Below are positions 1 to 5,545 of a DNA stretch of 5,545 nt, one piece after another. The stretch covers positions 1-5,545 of the forward strand of contig CABSMD010000178.1 of assembly GCA_902478725.1 (NCBI GenBank), in the 5' to 3' direction. Position 1 is the stretch's first letter. Every line of letters begins with the position of its first letter. Origin of the DNA: an uncultured Clostridia bacterium (GTDB lineage: Bacteria > Bacillota > Clostridia > HGM11514). The translations under genes were made by a program, and so were the position numbers. The notes under the pieces were generated by a model. That model was not told where the DNA came from, made no database searches, and saw nothing but the letters and a program-made list of their open reading frames with translations.

Positions 1-31
1 CGCCGGGCAGTACAGTTTTTTTCTTCAATTT

Positions 32-69
32 CTTATATTTTAACTTGTAATCCTCACAAAATCCTCACA
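32..69 (-). promoter_or_regulatory. Regulator-type operator and promoter for a gene left of the window
   Basis: On the minus strand two identical 7-base half-sites, TGTGAGG (69-63 and 58-52), are separated by 4 bases, giving an 11-base period. The 10-base unit TGTGAGGATT is fully repeated (69-60 and 58-49). Fourteen bases after the second half-site lies a -10-like TATAAG (37-32). No good -35 box is present, which fits a promoter driven by an OmpR/PhoB-type activator that takes the place of the -35 contact. The same 14-base spacing is seen at the promoter of the response regulator gene in this window. Transcription would run left from about position 25. The 25 bases still visible contain no start codon, so the controlled gene lies outside. 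The link to this particular regulator is inference from operator similarity. Confidence 0.65.
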
Positions 70-122
70 GCATAACAGCGTTTCGACATAATAACACGCT
101 GAAATCTCGCAAGTTTGTGACA

Positions 123-161
123 ATTAGAAAACCGAAGGCAGAATGCCCCCGGTTTTCTAAT
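123..161 (-). terminator. Terminator-like hairpin after the permease gene
   Basis: A perfect 12-bp inverted repeat pairs 123-134 with 150-161 (ATTAGAAAACCG against CGGTTTTCTAAT). Inside it a second 4-bp stem (137-140 with 144-147) closes a 3-base loop, with a 2x2 internal mismatch between the two stems. It begins 54 bases after the permease stop codon. Read on the minus strand, the 3' arm is U-rich (GGTTTTCTAATT), but no long U-run follows the stem. It probably ends the ATPase-permease transcript and separates it from the next promoter at 32-69. The stem is symmetric, so termination from the other direction is also possible. Confidence 0.6.
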
Positions 162-214
162 GGATTCAGTCGCTTATTTAGATGTCCTTATTCAGCTACC
201 TATGCCGGACAAAC

Positions 215-2788
215 TCAATTTTGATGAAGCCTTTCAATAATGCTGCTTTTGGCAAATTGTCGGTAAAGAATTGTGGGAATAATTACTGTCAAGCAGATAA
301 GAAACGGATAAACAATCAACATCGGCCAAATTACAAAGTGATAAGTGAAGAACCAGAAACTACTTGCTATCGCCTGCACAATGATTAGAGAGAACAGCAC
401 CCCAACGATCAACGAGGCTATAATTGTTCCCACAGCATAATACAAGCCCTCATAGGACAACATCCGTTTGAGCTGTCTGCCTGTCATGCCAATACTTTGG
501 AGCATAGCAAATTCTTTTTGCCGCGTAATAATGCTTGTCAATACCGAGTTGATGAAATTAACTATACCGATCAGACCAATAATAACACTTAAAGCACCGC
601 CGATTGTAATAATAAGGGATGTCATGCTATTAAAAGACTGAACATAGGTTTCTTTCGATTCATAGTCCATACTTGGCTCAATATTTTCCACATAGTTGCT
701 TAAAAAGCTGTTCATATCGCTGTCCGTCCCGTCCTTAACATTGAACGGAAAACTTACCAAACGGGGATTGATGCAGAGCGGCTTAAACTGTTCTGCGGGC
801 AAATAAAAACGTGCCGCACCTGTATTTCTTTCTGTATCAGTATTTTCATTGATGAGAACTTTTGCCATAACAGTGAGGTCAAAGCTGTTATCCAGTGTAC
901 CGACTAATCCGTTCATCTTCCAGTGATGAAAAGTAATCGTATCTCCAACATGGATAGATGGATTGTCAATCATGTTTCCATAATCATCCATTGTTAATGC
1001 GTAGAGCGTATATTTTCCTGTTCTAAGAGCATCCCAATCAATTTCCCCCTCGATTATATCCATCGAGTTTAGAAGAAAATCGTCTGCCCCATACAGGGCA
1101 ATAAGCGGATTTCCATCCTTGTCCTTGTTGTAATTTGTAACGGCATCTGTTTCAGCAGAAAAAATGTCTTCTGCCACCTGGCTGGAATATAGTCTGCCGC
1201 CATCCTCGTAGGCGTTCTGCTGCTGAACGGCATCAATAAAGGTTTCGGACAAGTATGTTTCGCTGCGGGCGAAATTGTAGTTGAAATAATCCGCAGAAGA
1301 AATGATAAAATCTTTGTTTAAGAACTTCTCAACATACTTATCAATATCAAAACCGCTGGATAAAGTGAATACTGTATTGAACAGCACCAAACTCAATGTC
1401 ATGGACACGATTACAAGGACTGTCCGTTTTCGATTCCGTCCCAAGTTTGCCAGGGCCATCCGATGGATTTTTGCGCCGCCAGTTGATTTTTTTGTAGCCA
1501 GACGTTTCTTTGTTTGAAATGCACCTGCGTCATTTTCCGTGTAGCGGATAGCCTCAATCGGTGAGATTGCGCCTGCAATCTTAGCCGGTTTTCGTACACT
1601 GATATAAACAGTAACAAAAGCAAAGATAGCCGAGCCAATGAATATCAGTGGATTTACTGTCACAACAACGCCAGCTTCAGAAGTATAAGTTGTGCCGTTC
1701 ATCAGAGCCGGAACTAAAGCGCGGCCAATGAGAAAGCCAATAATCAGGCCAATGGGGATACCTACCGCTGACAGAAGTATGGCCTGTTTGTTAATAATCT
1801 TTTTGATCTGCCGCCTTGTAGTTCCCAATGTTTTAAGCTGCCCGTAGGACTGAATATCTTGAATAACAGAGATTTGAAAAATATTGTAGATAATCAAATA
1901 GCCTGTTGCCATAATCGCGAGTATTCCCACAATTCCGGCAATAAACAATGCGGAATTTTCGCTCACTGGGCTGCTTTGATAAGCTGGGCTGACACGGGCA
2001 ATAATATAGTTTTCATCTGTGGGCTGTCCTCCAAGTGTATCACAGGTATAGCCGGTTTCCATGAGAAGCTGTTGCAGTTTTTCTTCCACGGAGCCGCCGC
2101 TGCGGAACATAATATAGGCTGTTACAACGCCGGAGTAATCATTATCCACCGGATAGGTATAGGTAAGCAAGTCGGCATGATTATCTATAAAGGCTTTCGA
2201 TACGATAATGCGCCCGATATTACTTAGGCTGTCTGTTTCCCAAAATCCGCACAGTGTAAAATCAGTTGTGTACTCCTTACCCTTGATTTCATAATCCAGC
2301 GTGACTGTCGCACCGATTTCAGCCGGAACACCCAATGCCTCTAATGTTTTTGTGTCGGCTATAATCTCATTTTCAGCTTCGGGGCGGTGGCCTACTGTTG
2401 GCTCATACCTGGCAAATTCCAGAGCTGTATCATCCATATACCACATATCGGAGCGCCATTTCGCAAGCCCTGGATTGTTAAGACGATAAGAAACTGCCTT
2501 TGAATAGGCAACTCGGTCAATCAATTCGTTGCCTTTTACATCATTAAAAACTTCGTCACTGATGTAGTTGAGAACAGCTTGACCATCCCCGCCCGCCTTT
2601 CGGATATTCTGGTCTTGTACTGTATCAATTAAGCCGGAACCCAGTGTGAAGATAGTTGTGAACAAGACGGTTGTAAGAACAATGGCAACAATAGCAATGA
2701 TATTCCTGCTTTTGCTGGCCTTAAAGTACCGCCTGGACAATTTCTTAATAATGGGTCTGTTATTATTGCCAAATAAAATATCGTTCAT
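215..2788 (-). CDS. ABC transporter permease, FtsX-like, two repeats
   Basis: Membrane subunit (857 aa) of an ABC transporter paired with the ATPase gene just before it. Predicted membrane segments are at about residues 29-50, 279-305, 335-360, 378-398, 456-476, 722-748, 782-806 and 820-842. This is two FtsX-type units of four helices each, with large outside domains at about 51-278 and 478-720. The cytoplasmic coupling segments that touch the ATPase are visible in both halves: GQLKTLGTTRRQIKK (316-330) and AMLQSIGMTGRQLKR (761-775). The start is ATG at 2788, because GAGGGGG lies 8 bases before it, overlapping the ATPase stop. A longer frame opening with TTG at 2848 would run 47 bases into the ATPase gene and is less likely. 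Family knowledge: such 8-TM permeases (MacB/LolE/FtsX superfamily) mostly power export or extraction of lipids, peptides or antibiotics by mechanotransmission rather than by a classic channel. The architecture differs from BceB, which has ten helices and one large outside domain. The substrate is unknown; drug or antimicrobial-peptide defence is inference from the linked two-component system. Confidence 0.92.
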   Translation of the reverse strand: MNDILFGNNNRPIIKKLSRRYFKASKSRNIIAIVAIVLTTVLFTTIFTLGSGLIDTVQDQNIRKAGGDGQAVLNYISDEVFNDVKGNELIDRVAYSKAVSYRLNNPGLAKWRSDMWYMDDTALEFARYEPTVGHRPEAENEIIADTKTLEALGVPAEIGATVTLDYEIKGKEYTTDFTLCGFWETDSLSNIGRIIVSKAFIDNHADLLTYTYPVDNDYSGVVTAYIMFRSGGSVEEKLQQLLMETGYTCDTLGGQPTDENYIIARVSPAYQSSPVSENSALFIAGIVGILAIMATGYLIIYNIFQISVIQDIQSYGQLKTLGTTRRQIKKIINKQAILLSAVGIPIGLIIGFLIGRALVPALMNGTTYTSEAGVVVTVNPLIFIGSAIFAFVTVYISVRKPAKIAGAISPIEAIRYTENDAGAFQTKKRLATKKSTGGAKIHRMALANLGRNRKRTVLVIVSMTLSLVLFNTVFTLSSGFDIDKYVEKFLNKDFIISSADYFNYNFARSETYLSETFIDAVQQQNAYEDGGRLYSSQVAEDIFSAETDAVTNYNKDKDGNPLIALYGADDFLLNSMDIIEGEIDWDALRTGKYTLYALTMDDYGNMIDNPSIHVGDTITFHHWKMNGLVGTLDNSFDLTVMAKVLINENTDTERNTGAARFYLPAEQFKPLCINPRLVSFPFNVKDGTDSDMNSFLSNYVENIEPSMDYESKETYVQSFNSMTSLIITIGGALSVIIGLIGIVNFINSVLTSIITRQKEFAMLQSIGMTGRQLKRMLSYEGLYYAVGTIIASLIVGVLFSLIIVQAIASSFWFFTYHFVIWPMLIVYPFLICLTVIIPTILYRQFAKSSIIERLHQN

Positions 2789-2801
2789 TCTCAACACCCC
2801 C

Positions 2802-3467
2802 TCATTCAGAAATTTTCCCATCCTCAATACGGATAATCCGATCTGCAAGCTGGGCGATCTCGTTGTTATGGGTAATCATCACAAGGGTCTGGTGAAATTG
2901 CTGGCTGCTTACTTTCAGCAGGCCGAGGACATCGCTGCTCGTCCGGCTGTCGAGGTTGCCCGTCGGTTCGTCTGCCAGTACAATCGCCGGTTTCGATACC
3001 AGAGCGCGGGCAATAGCGACGCGTTGCTGCTGGCCGCCGGAAAGATTGTTCGGCATATTGTTCAGCTTATCTTCCAAACCCAGCATACGAACAACTTCCT
3101 GCATATATTTTTTGTCTACCTGATCGCCGTCCAGTTCCACAGGTAAGACGATGTTCTCGTAAACATTGAGAACGGGGACAAGGTTGTAATTCTGAAAGAT
3201 AAAGCCGATTTTGCGCCTGCGGAAAATGGTAAGCTGCTCGTCTTTCAGCGTAGAGAAGTCTTTGCCATCCACAATGACTTTGCCGGAAGTGGGAACGTCC
3301 AGACCGCCGATCATATTCAGCAGCGTGGTTTTTCCGCTGCCGGATGTGCCGACGATAGCGACAAATTCCCCGTGTTCTACCGAGAGAGAAACGCCGTCCA
3401 GAGCCTTTGTAATGTTCGGTTCGTCCCCATAGTATTTTTTCAAATCTGTTGTCTGTAAAATAGGCAT
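2802..3467 (-). CDS. ABC transporter ATP-binding protein (MacB/LolD-type)
   Basis: Cytoplasmic ATPase subunit (221 aa), the normal length for the LolD/MacB/BceA class that serves FtsX-like permeases. All nucleotide-binding motifs are intact: Walker A GTSGSGKTT (40-48), Q-loop Gln92 in GFIFQNYNL, signature LSGGQQQR (142-149), Walker B AIVLADEPT (161-169) with catalytic Glu167, D-loop NLDSRT (171-176) and switch His200 in MITHN. The start is ATG at 3467, chosen because AAGGTGG stands 8 bases upstream and the protein then opens in the usual way with MPILQTTDLKKYYG. Upstream in-frame GTG (3530) and ATG (3500) codons exist, but the first lies in the operator and the second on the predicted -10 box. 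The permease gene follows after 13 bases, so the two are surely co-transcribed. The two-component genes upstream are separated by 119 bases that carry a promoter. Sampled stretches of the gene are richer in GC (about 47-60%) than much of the permease gene. Function as an ATPase is near certain; the cargo is not known. Confidence 0.95.
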   Translation of the reverse strand: MPILQTTDLKKYYGDEPNITKALDGVSLSVEHGEFVAIVGTSGSGKTTLLNMIGGLDVPTSGKVIVDGKDFSTLKDEQLTIFRRRKIGFIFQNYNLVPVLNVYENIVLPVELDGDQVDKKYMQEVVRMLGLEDKLNNMPNNLSGGQQQRVAIARALVSKPAIVLADEPTGNLDSRTSSDVLGLLKVSSQQFHQTLVMITHNNEIAQLADRIIRIEDGKISE

Positions 3468-3498
3468 AAGTTCTACCACCTTTCTTTTTGATGGTTCC

Positions 3499-3531
3499 AT
3501 TGTAAAGGGAAAACCTCGCAGAAATGTCACG
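3499..3531 (-). promoter_or_regulatory. Operator and promoter of the ATPase-permease pair
   Basis: On the minus strand half-sites CGTGACA (3531-3525) and TGCGAGG (3520-3514) are spaced by TTTC, the same 7-4-7 layout as in front of the response regulator gene, where the order of the two half-site variants is reversed. A good -10 box, TACAAT (3504-3499), follows after 9 bases. That is 5 bases (about half a helical turn) closer than at the other two operators. The start of transcription would fall near 3491, giving a leader of about 24 bases with the AAGGTGG ribosome site. Activation by the phosphorylated regulator encoded in this window is inferred. Confidence 0.6.
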
Positions 3532-3559
3532 ACGGTTCTTTAATTTTCCCTTAAAACGC

Positions 3560-3591
3560 CTTGAAATGTCACAATCCTGTGACATTTCAAG
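3560..3591 (-). repeat. Perfect palindrome over the kinase stop codon; operator or attenuator
   Basis: A perfect 14-bp inverted repeat pairs 3560-3573 with 3578-3591 around a 4-base centre (ATCC on the plus strand). It covers the last bases of the histidine kinase gene, including its TGA. Each arm contains the operator half-site TGTGACA, and the two are spaced by exactly 4 bases, but facing each other rather than in tandem. The 10-base core GAAATGTCAC recurs 42 bases away inside the next operator (3521-3530). It may be an extra regulator site (two dimers about four helical turns apart). In RNA it could form a hairpin followed by GCGTTTTAAG, a weak terminator that would uncouple the transporter from kinase read-through. 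The sequence alone does not decide between these. Confidence 0.6.
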
Positions 3592-4618
3592 AATGGGGCA
3601 GGAACACCGAAAAGGTGGAGCCAGAGCCAACTTCCGAGGCAACGCGGATAAAGCCCCCTTGCCGGGTGATAATCTCACGTGCAAGATACAGGCCGATCCC
3701 AATGCCGGGGGCGTCATGTACCCTGTCCTCACGGTAGAACCGCTTGAAAATCGTCCCTTGATGTTGTTCTGGAATACCAATGCCCGTATCAGAAATATCA
3801 ATCTTCACATACATTTCCCAGCACACCACAGCTACATGGATTTTCCCGCCCTCTGGCGTGTACTTCACCGCATTATCCAGAATGTTGAACAGGGCTTCGG
3901 TTGTCCATTTCCGATCATGGGCCGCAGTTACCGTTTCCGGGCAATCCACCGTGACCGCAATCTTTTTCTGCTCTGCGTTCAGCAGAATACCACCCAACGC
4001 CGCAGCGAGAGTATCATAGATAGCCTGCGGCTTCGGCTCCAAAGCAATCACCCCGGCTTCCAGCCGTGATGTTTTAATCATTGCCTGCATGAGAAAATCC
4101 AGTTTGTCTAACTGGCTGTCCATTGCCAGAAGAAATTCTTTCTGTTTTTCCGGTGATACATTTTGCTCCAACAAAGTGGCATCCAGCATTTTCAGATTTG
4201 CAATCGGCGTTTTGACCTGATGGGAGATGTCCGAAATCAATTCCTGCAAGTCAGCCCGTTCCTTTGCAATATTGCTTTTGCTTTCCCGCAGCACTTCATA
4301 GAGCCGGGAAAGCCGGTGGTATATTTTATAAAACAGGTTTTCTTCTTCCGTGTACTGCGGCGGGGCCTGATCTGCTGACATCATATCGTCAAGCAGCTTG
4401 CACAGAGCGTCCGAAAACATCGTCAATTTCCGGCGCACAAAGGCCAGAAAAGCAGCCATGCACCCGGCGACGAAAACCGCATAGAGCAATCCGCAGCATA
4501 GCGCCAGTACATTCCGCGTCAAAAAGTAAATGGTACATGACATGGCGATTGATAGCAGGAAAAGGGCTGCACACACGACTATGCACACTTTATTGACAGA
4601 GAGTTTTTCCGTCCTCAT
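3587..4618 (-). CDS. Sensor histidine kinase with minimal outside loop
   Basis: Membrane sensor kinase (343 aa) that autophosphorylates on His133 and passes the phosphate to the regulator encoded just upstream. Two transmembrane helices (about 10-33 and 37-61) are joined by only about three residues (Thr-Arg-Asn), so there is no extracellular sensing domain. A linker with a helical, charged stretch (about 95-128) leads to the H-box SDISHQVKTPIANL (129-142). The ATPase domain is complete: N-box FNILDNAVKYTP (244-255), G1 DISDTGIGIP (274-283), F-box IFKRFYRED (290-298), G2 GIGIGLYLAREI (305-316). Start ATG at 4618 overlaps the regulator stop codon as ATGA, so translation is coupled; a G-rich stretch upstream serves as ribosome site. 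Family knowledge: such 'intramembrane-sensing' kinases (BceS, LiaS types) usually perceive the state of the membrane or of a partner transporter. That this one reads the downstream transporter is inference. The stop codon lies within a palindrome. Confidence 0.95.
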   Translation of the reverse strand: MRTEKLSVNKVCIVVCAALFLLSIAMSCTIYFLTRNVLALCCGLLYAVFVAGCMAAFLAFVRRKLTMFSDALCKLLDDMMSADQAPPQYTEEENLFYKIYHRLSRLYEVLRESKSNIAKERADLQELISDISHQVKTPIANLKMLDATLLEQNVSPEKQKEFLLAMDSQLDKLDFLMQAMIKTSRLEAGVIALEPKPQAIYDTLAAALGGILLNAEQKKIAVTVDCPETVTAAHDRKWTTEALFNILDNAVKYTPEGGKIHVAVVCWEMYVKIDISDTGIGIPEQHQGTIFKRFYREDRVHDAPGIGIGLYLAREIITRQGGFIRVASEVGSGSTFSVFLPHS

Positions 4619-5298
4619 TTGTTACCGCCCCCAATCCACATATAGCCCATGCCATAGACGGTTTTAATATAGGCATGGTCTGGCTTTTCGATTTTGTTGC
4701 GTACCCGGCTGATTGTAGAAGTCAGGGCGTGTTCGTCCACAAAATTCCCGTCAATATCCCACAGCTTTTCCAATAGTACCTGCCGGGTCAAAACGACCTG
4801 CGGATTTTTCGTCAGCACTTTCAAAAGCCGGTATTCCATCGGGGTAAAAGAAATACTTTCTCCGTTAAGCGTTGCCGTCATTTCCGTAAAGTTGATAAAC
4901 AGATTGCCGTCGTTGTAGAAGTCGCCGCCAGATTGTTTCCTGATCCGGGCCAGCAATGCAGACACTTTTTTTCTAAATACGCTCATGGGGAAAGGCTTTG
5001 TCACATAATCATCCGCCCCCAGCTCGTAGCCTTTGAGCATATCACTTTCCATATCGTTTGCCGTCAGGAAGATTACAGCAGTGTCCGGGTGGCTGTCCTT
5101 AATATCCCGGCAAAAATCAAACCCATTGCCGTCCGGCAGATTGATGTCAAGGACAATCAAATCATACTCTTGTTTTCTGCAAAACCGTTCGGCAACGCTT
5201 TTCGTCAGGGCAGCATCTACTTCATAGCCTGCGGCAGACAGGTTATAGCAAAGGGTATTATTCAAAAGGCGGTCATCCTCAACCACTAATATTTTCAC
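4615..5298 (-). CDS. OmpR-family response regulator
   Basis: DNA-binding response regulator (227 aa), the usual OmpR/PhoB length. The receiver domain (1-118) has the acidic pair Asp8/Asp9, phosphoacceptor Asp51 in VLDINLPDGNG, Thr79 and Lys101 in the VTKPF motif. The winged-helix output domain (about 130-224) shows the recognition helix region DEHALTSTISRVRNKIE (188-204) and the wing hairpin IKTVYGMGYMW (211-221). The start is taken as GTG at 5298, with AGGATGTGAG just upstream and a typical opening (V/M)KILVVEDD. A TTG at 5331 lies upstream of the predicted -10 box (5317-5322) and would add an atypical 11-residue tail, so it is rejected. The gene leads the operon and overlaps the kinase gene by 4 bases. 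An operator of two 11-base-spaced half-sites lies in its own promoter, suggesting autoregulation. The layout resembles VanR and BceR-like regulators, but no specific named orthologue is claimed. Confidence 0.95.
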   Translation of the reverse strand: MKILVVEDDRLLNNTLCYNLSAAGYEVDAALTKSVAERFCRKQEYDLIVLDINLPDGNGFDFCRDIKDSHPDTAVIFLTANDMESDMLKGYELGADDYVTKPFPMSVFRKKVSALLARIRKQSGGDFYNDGNLFINFTEMTATLNGESISFTPMEYRLLKVLTKNPQVVLTRQVLLEKLWDIDGNFVDEHALTSTISRVRNKIEKPDHAYIKTVYGMGYMWIGGGNK

Positions 5299-5316
5299 GC
5301 GCTCACATCCTTTTTC

Positions 5317-5354
5317 TTTATAGAGTATCAACCAAATGTCACAGAAACCTCACA
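5317..5354 (-). promoter_or_regulatory. Autoregulatory operator and promoter of the response regulator gene
   Basis: On the minus strand half-sites TGTGAGG (5354-5348) and TGTGACA (5343-5337) are separated by TTTC, and TATAAA (5322-5317) follows exactly 14 bases later. There is no recognisable -35 box at the normal distance. This is the geometry of activator-dependent promoters served by PhoB/OmpR-type regulators (tandem 7-base repeats with 4-base gaps, ending about 10 bases before the -10). Transcription would begin near 5310, leaving a very short leader of about 12 bases that is little more than the ribosome site. Binding by the encoded regulator is inferred. Confidence 0.7.
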
Positions 5355-5376
5355 GGAAAGCAAGTTCCTTAAAAAT

Positions 5377-5405
5377 ATTTTATCTCATATCAAGGATAGC
5401 AACAA
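5377..5405 (-). promoter_or_regulatory. Possible basal promoter upstream of the response regulator
   Basis: TTGTTG (5405-5400) and TAAAAT (5382-5377) are separated by 17 bases on the minus strand, an acceptable sigma-A arrangement in an AT-rich stretch. It lies between the tnpV-like hairpin and the operator, and could supply the low level of regulator and kinase needed before induction. Matches of this quality also arise by chance in AT-rich DNA. Confidence 0.35.
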
Positions 5406-5418
5406 GCAATACGATTTA

Positions 5419-5454
5419 ATTAAGGGTGCGGAGAATATTCCCCGCACCCTTAAT
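5419..5454 (-). terminator. Hairpin terminator of the tnpV-like gene
   Basis: A perfect 13-bp inverted repeat pairs 5419-5431 with 5442-5454 (ATTAAGGGTGCGG against CCGCACCCTTAAT) around a 10-base loop. Its first base is also part of the stop codon of the partial gene upstream. The stem has a strong GC core (GGGTGCGG), but on the minus strand it is followed by TAAATCG rather than a U-run, so termination may be incomplete and some read-through into the regulator gene is possible. Confidence 0.6.
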
Positions 5455-5545
5455 CACTCCATGATAATTTCTGTAATGACTGCTTCCTCTGCCTGCGCTT
5501 TCAGCGTGTTCATCAGCCCCACCCAGCGCATGGGGTCACGGGCTT
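5454..5545 (-). CDS. tnpV: 3' end of a probable transposon-encoded TnpV-like protein (partial)
   Basis: The last 29 codons and stop (TGA at 5456-5454) of a gene that enters from the right; its start is outside the window. The visible tail begins ARDPMRWVGLMNTLKAQAEE and ends ITEIIME. This matches from memory the C-terminal pattern of TnpV-like proteins (xDPMxWVxxMNxxxxxAEExxxxELxY), small proteins of unsettled function found on clostridial transposons and integrative elements. The two remaining bases at the window edge fit a preceding Lys or Glu codon, consistent with the family's usual LKA-(R)-DPM run. The gene is on the same strand as the operon and ends in a hairpin. Identification rests on a short tail, so it is moderate; that the reading frame is a real gene end is more secure, because of the hairpin placed exactly at the stop. 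Confidence 0.55.
   Translation of the reverse strand, partial: ARDPMRWVGLMNTLKAQAEEAVITEIIME

Noticed and set aside
76..101. Short inverted repeat CAGCGT / ACGCTG
   Set aside because: Arms of only 6 bases with 14 bases between them; too weak to call a terminator or operator without conservation.
116..122. Lone operator-like half-site TGTGACA on the plus strand
   Set aside because: No partner half-site at 11-base spacing and no promoter in that direction.
182..388. Plus-strand open frame over the permease 3' end
   Set aside because: It overlaps the antisense of a well-supported permease, has no ribosome site and encodes no recognisable domain. The same holds for the other plus-strand frames in the window.
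3067..3801. Minus-strand frame of 244 codons between kinase and ATPase genes
   Set aside because: It is a shifted frame over the kinase end and the ATPase start. Its translation is arginine- and serine-rich without domain features, while the other frames carry full catalytic motifs.
3524..4069. Plus-strand frame of 181 codons opposite the kinase
   Set aside because: It is antisense to the conserved ATP-binding region of the kinase, has no ribosome site, and its composition is typical of a shadow frame.
5299..5331. Extended N-terminus of the response regulator from TTG
   Set aside because: The extra 11 residues precede a standard receiver start, and the TTG lies upstream of the predicted -10 box, so it would not be in the transcript.
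1..5545. CRISPR array, tRNA, rRNA or riboswitch
   Set aside because: No regularly spaced repeats, no cloverleaf-like segment and no long structured leader; the non-coding gaps are all under about 215 bases.

Overview
The window holds one complete four-gene module, all on the minus strand. In transcription order (right to left) it contains an OmpR-family response regulator, a short membrane histidine kinase, an ABC-transporter ATPase and a large FtsX-like ABC permease. It is a regulator-plus-transporter cassette of the sort Firmicutes use to sense and answer cell-envelope stress, typically from peptide antibiotics or other membrane-active compounds. The organism is most likely a clostridial Firmicute (a Lachnospiraceae or Ruminococcaceae-type gut bacterium). 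This is inferred from the protein style (SDISHQVKTPIANL H-box, 8-TM FtsX permease), the strong purine-rich ribosome sites, the moderate GC content, and the upstream partial gene, whose C-terminus resembles the TnpV protein of clostridial mobile elements. The true ligand or substrate cannot be read from the sequence.

Layout from right to left. 5545-5454: 3' end of a probable tnpV, closed by a hairpin at 5419-5454. 5405-5299: regulatory region of the regulator gene, with a candidate basal promoter and a direct-repeat operator joined to a -10 box. 5298-4615: response regulator, GTG start. 4618-3587: histidine kinase, overlapping the regulator by 4 bases (ATGA). 3591-3468: intergenic control region with a perfect 14-bp palindrome over the kinase stop codon, then a second operator and promoter. 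3467-2802: ABC ATPase. 2788-215: permease, 13 bases after the ATPase stop. 161-123: terminator-like hairpin. 69-32: a third operator and promoter pointing left out of the window.

How it seems to work: the kinase has two transmembrane helices joined by only about three residues, so it is an intramembrane sensor with almost no outside domain. It would phosphorylate Asp51 of the regulator, which would bind 7-4-7 direct repeats of a TGTGA(G/C)(G/A) half-site. That operator is found before the regulator gene (autoregulation), before the ATPase-permease pair (induction of the transporter), and at the left edge, where it implies a further regulon member just outside the window. At two of the three sites the operator lies exactly 14 bases from the -10 box. 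This shared operator is the most informative non-coding signal in the window. The proteins belong to known families, and nothing in them points to an entirely new system.
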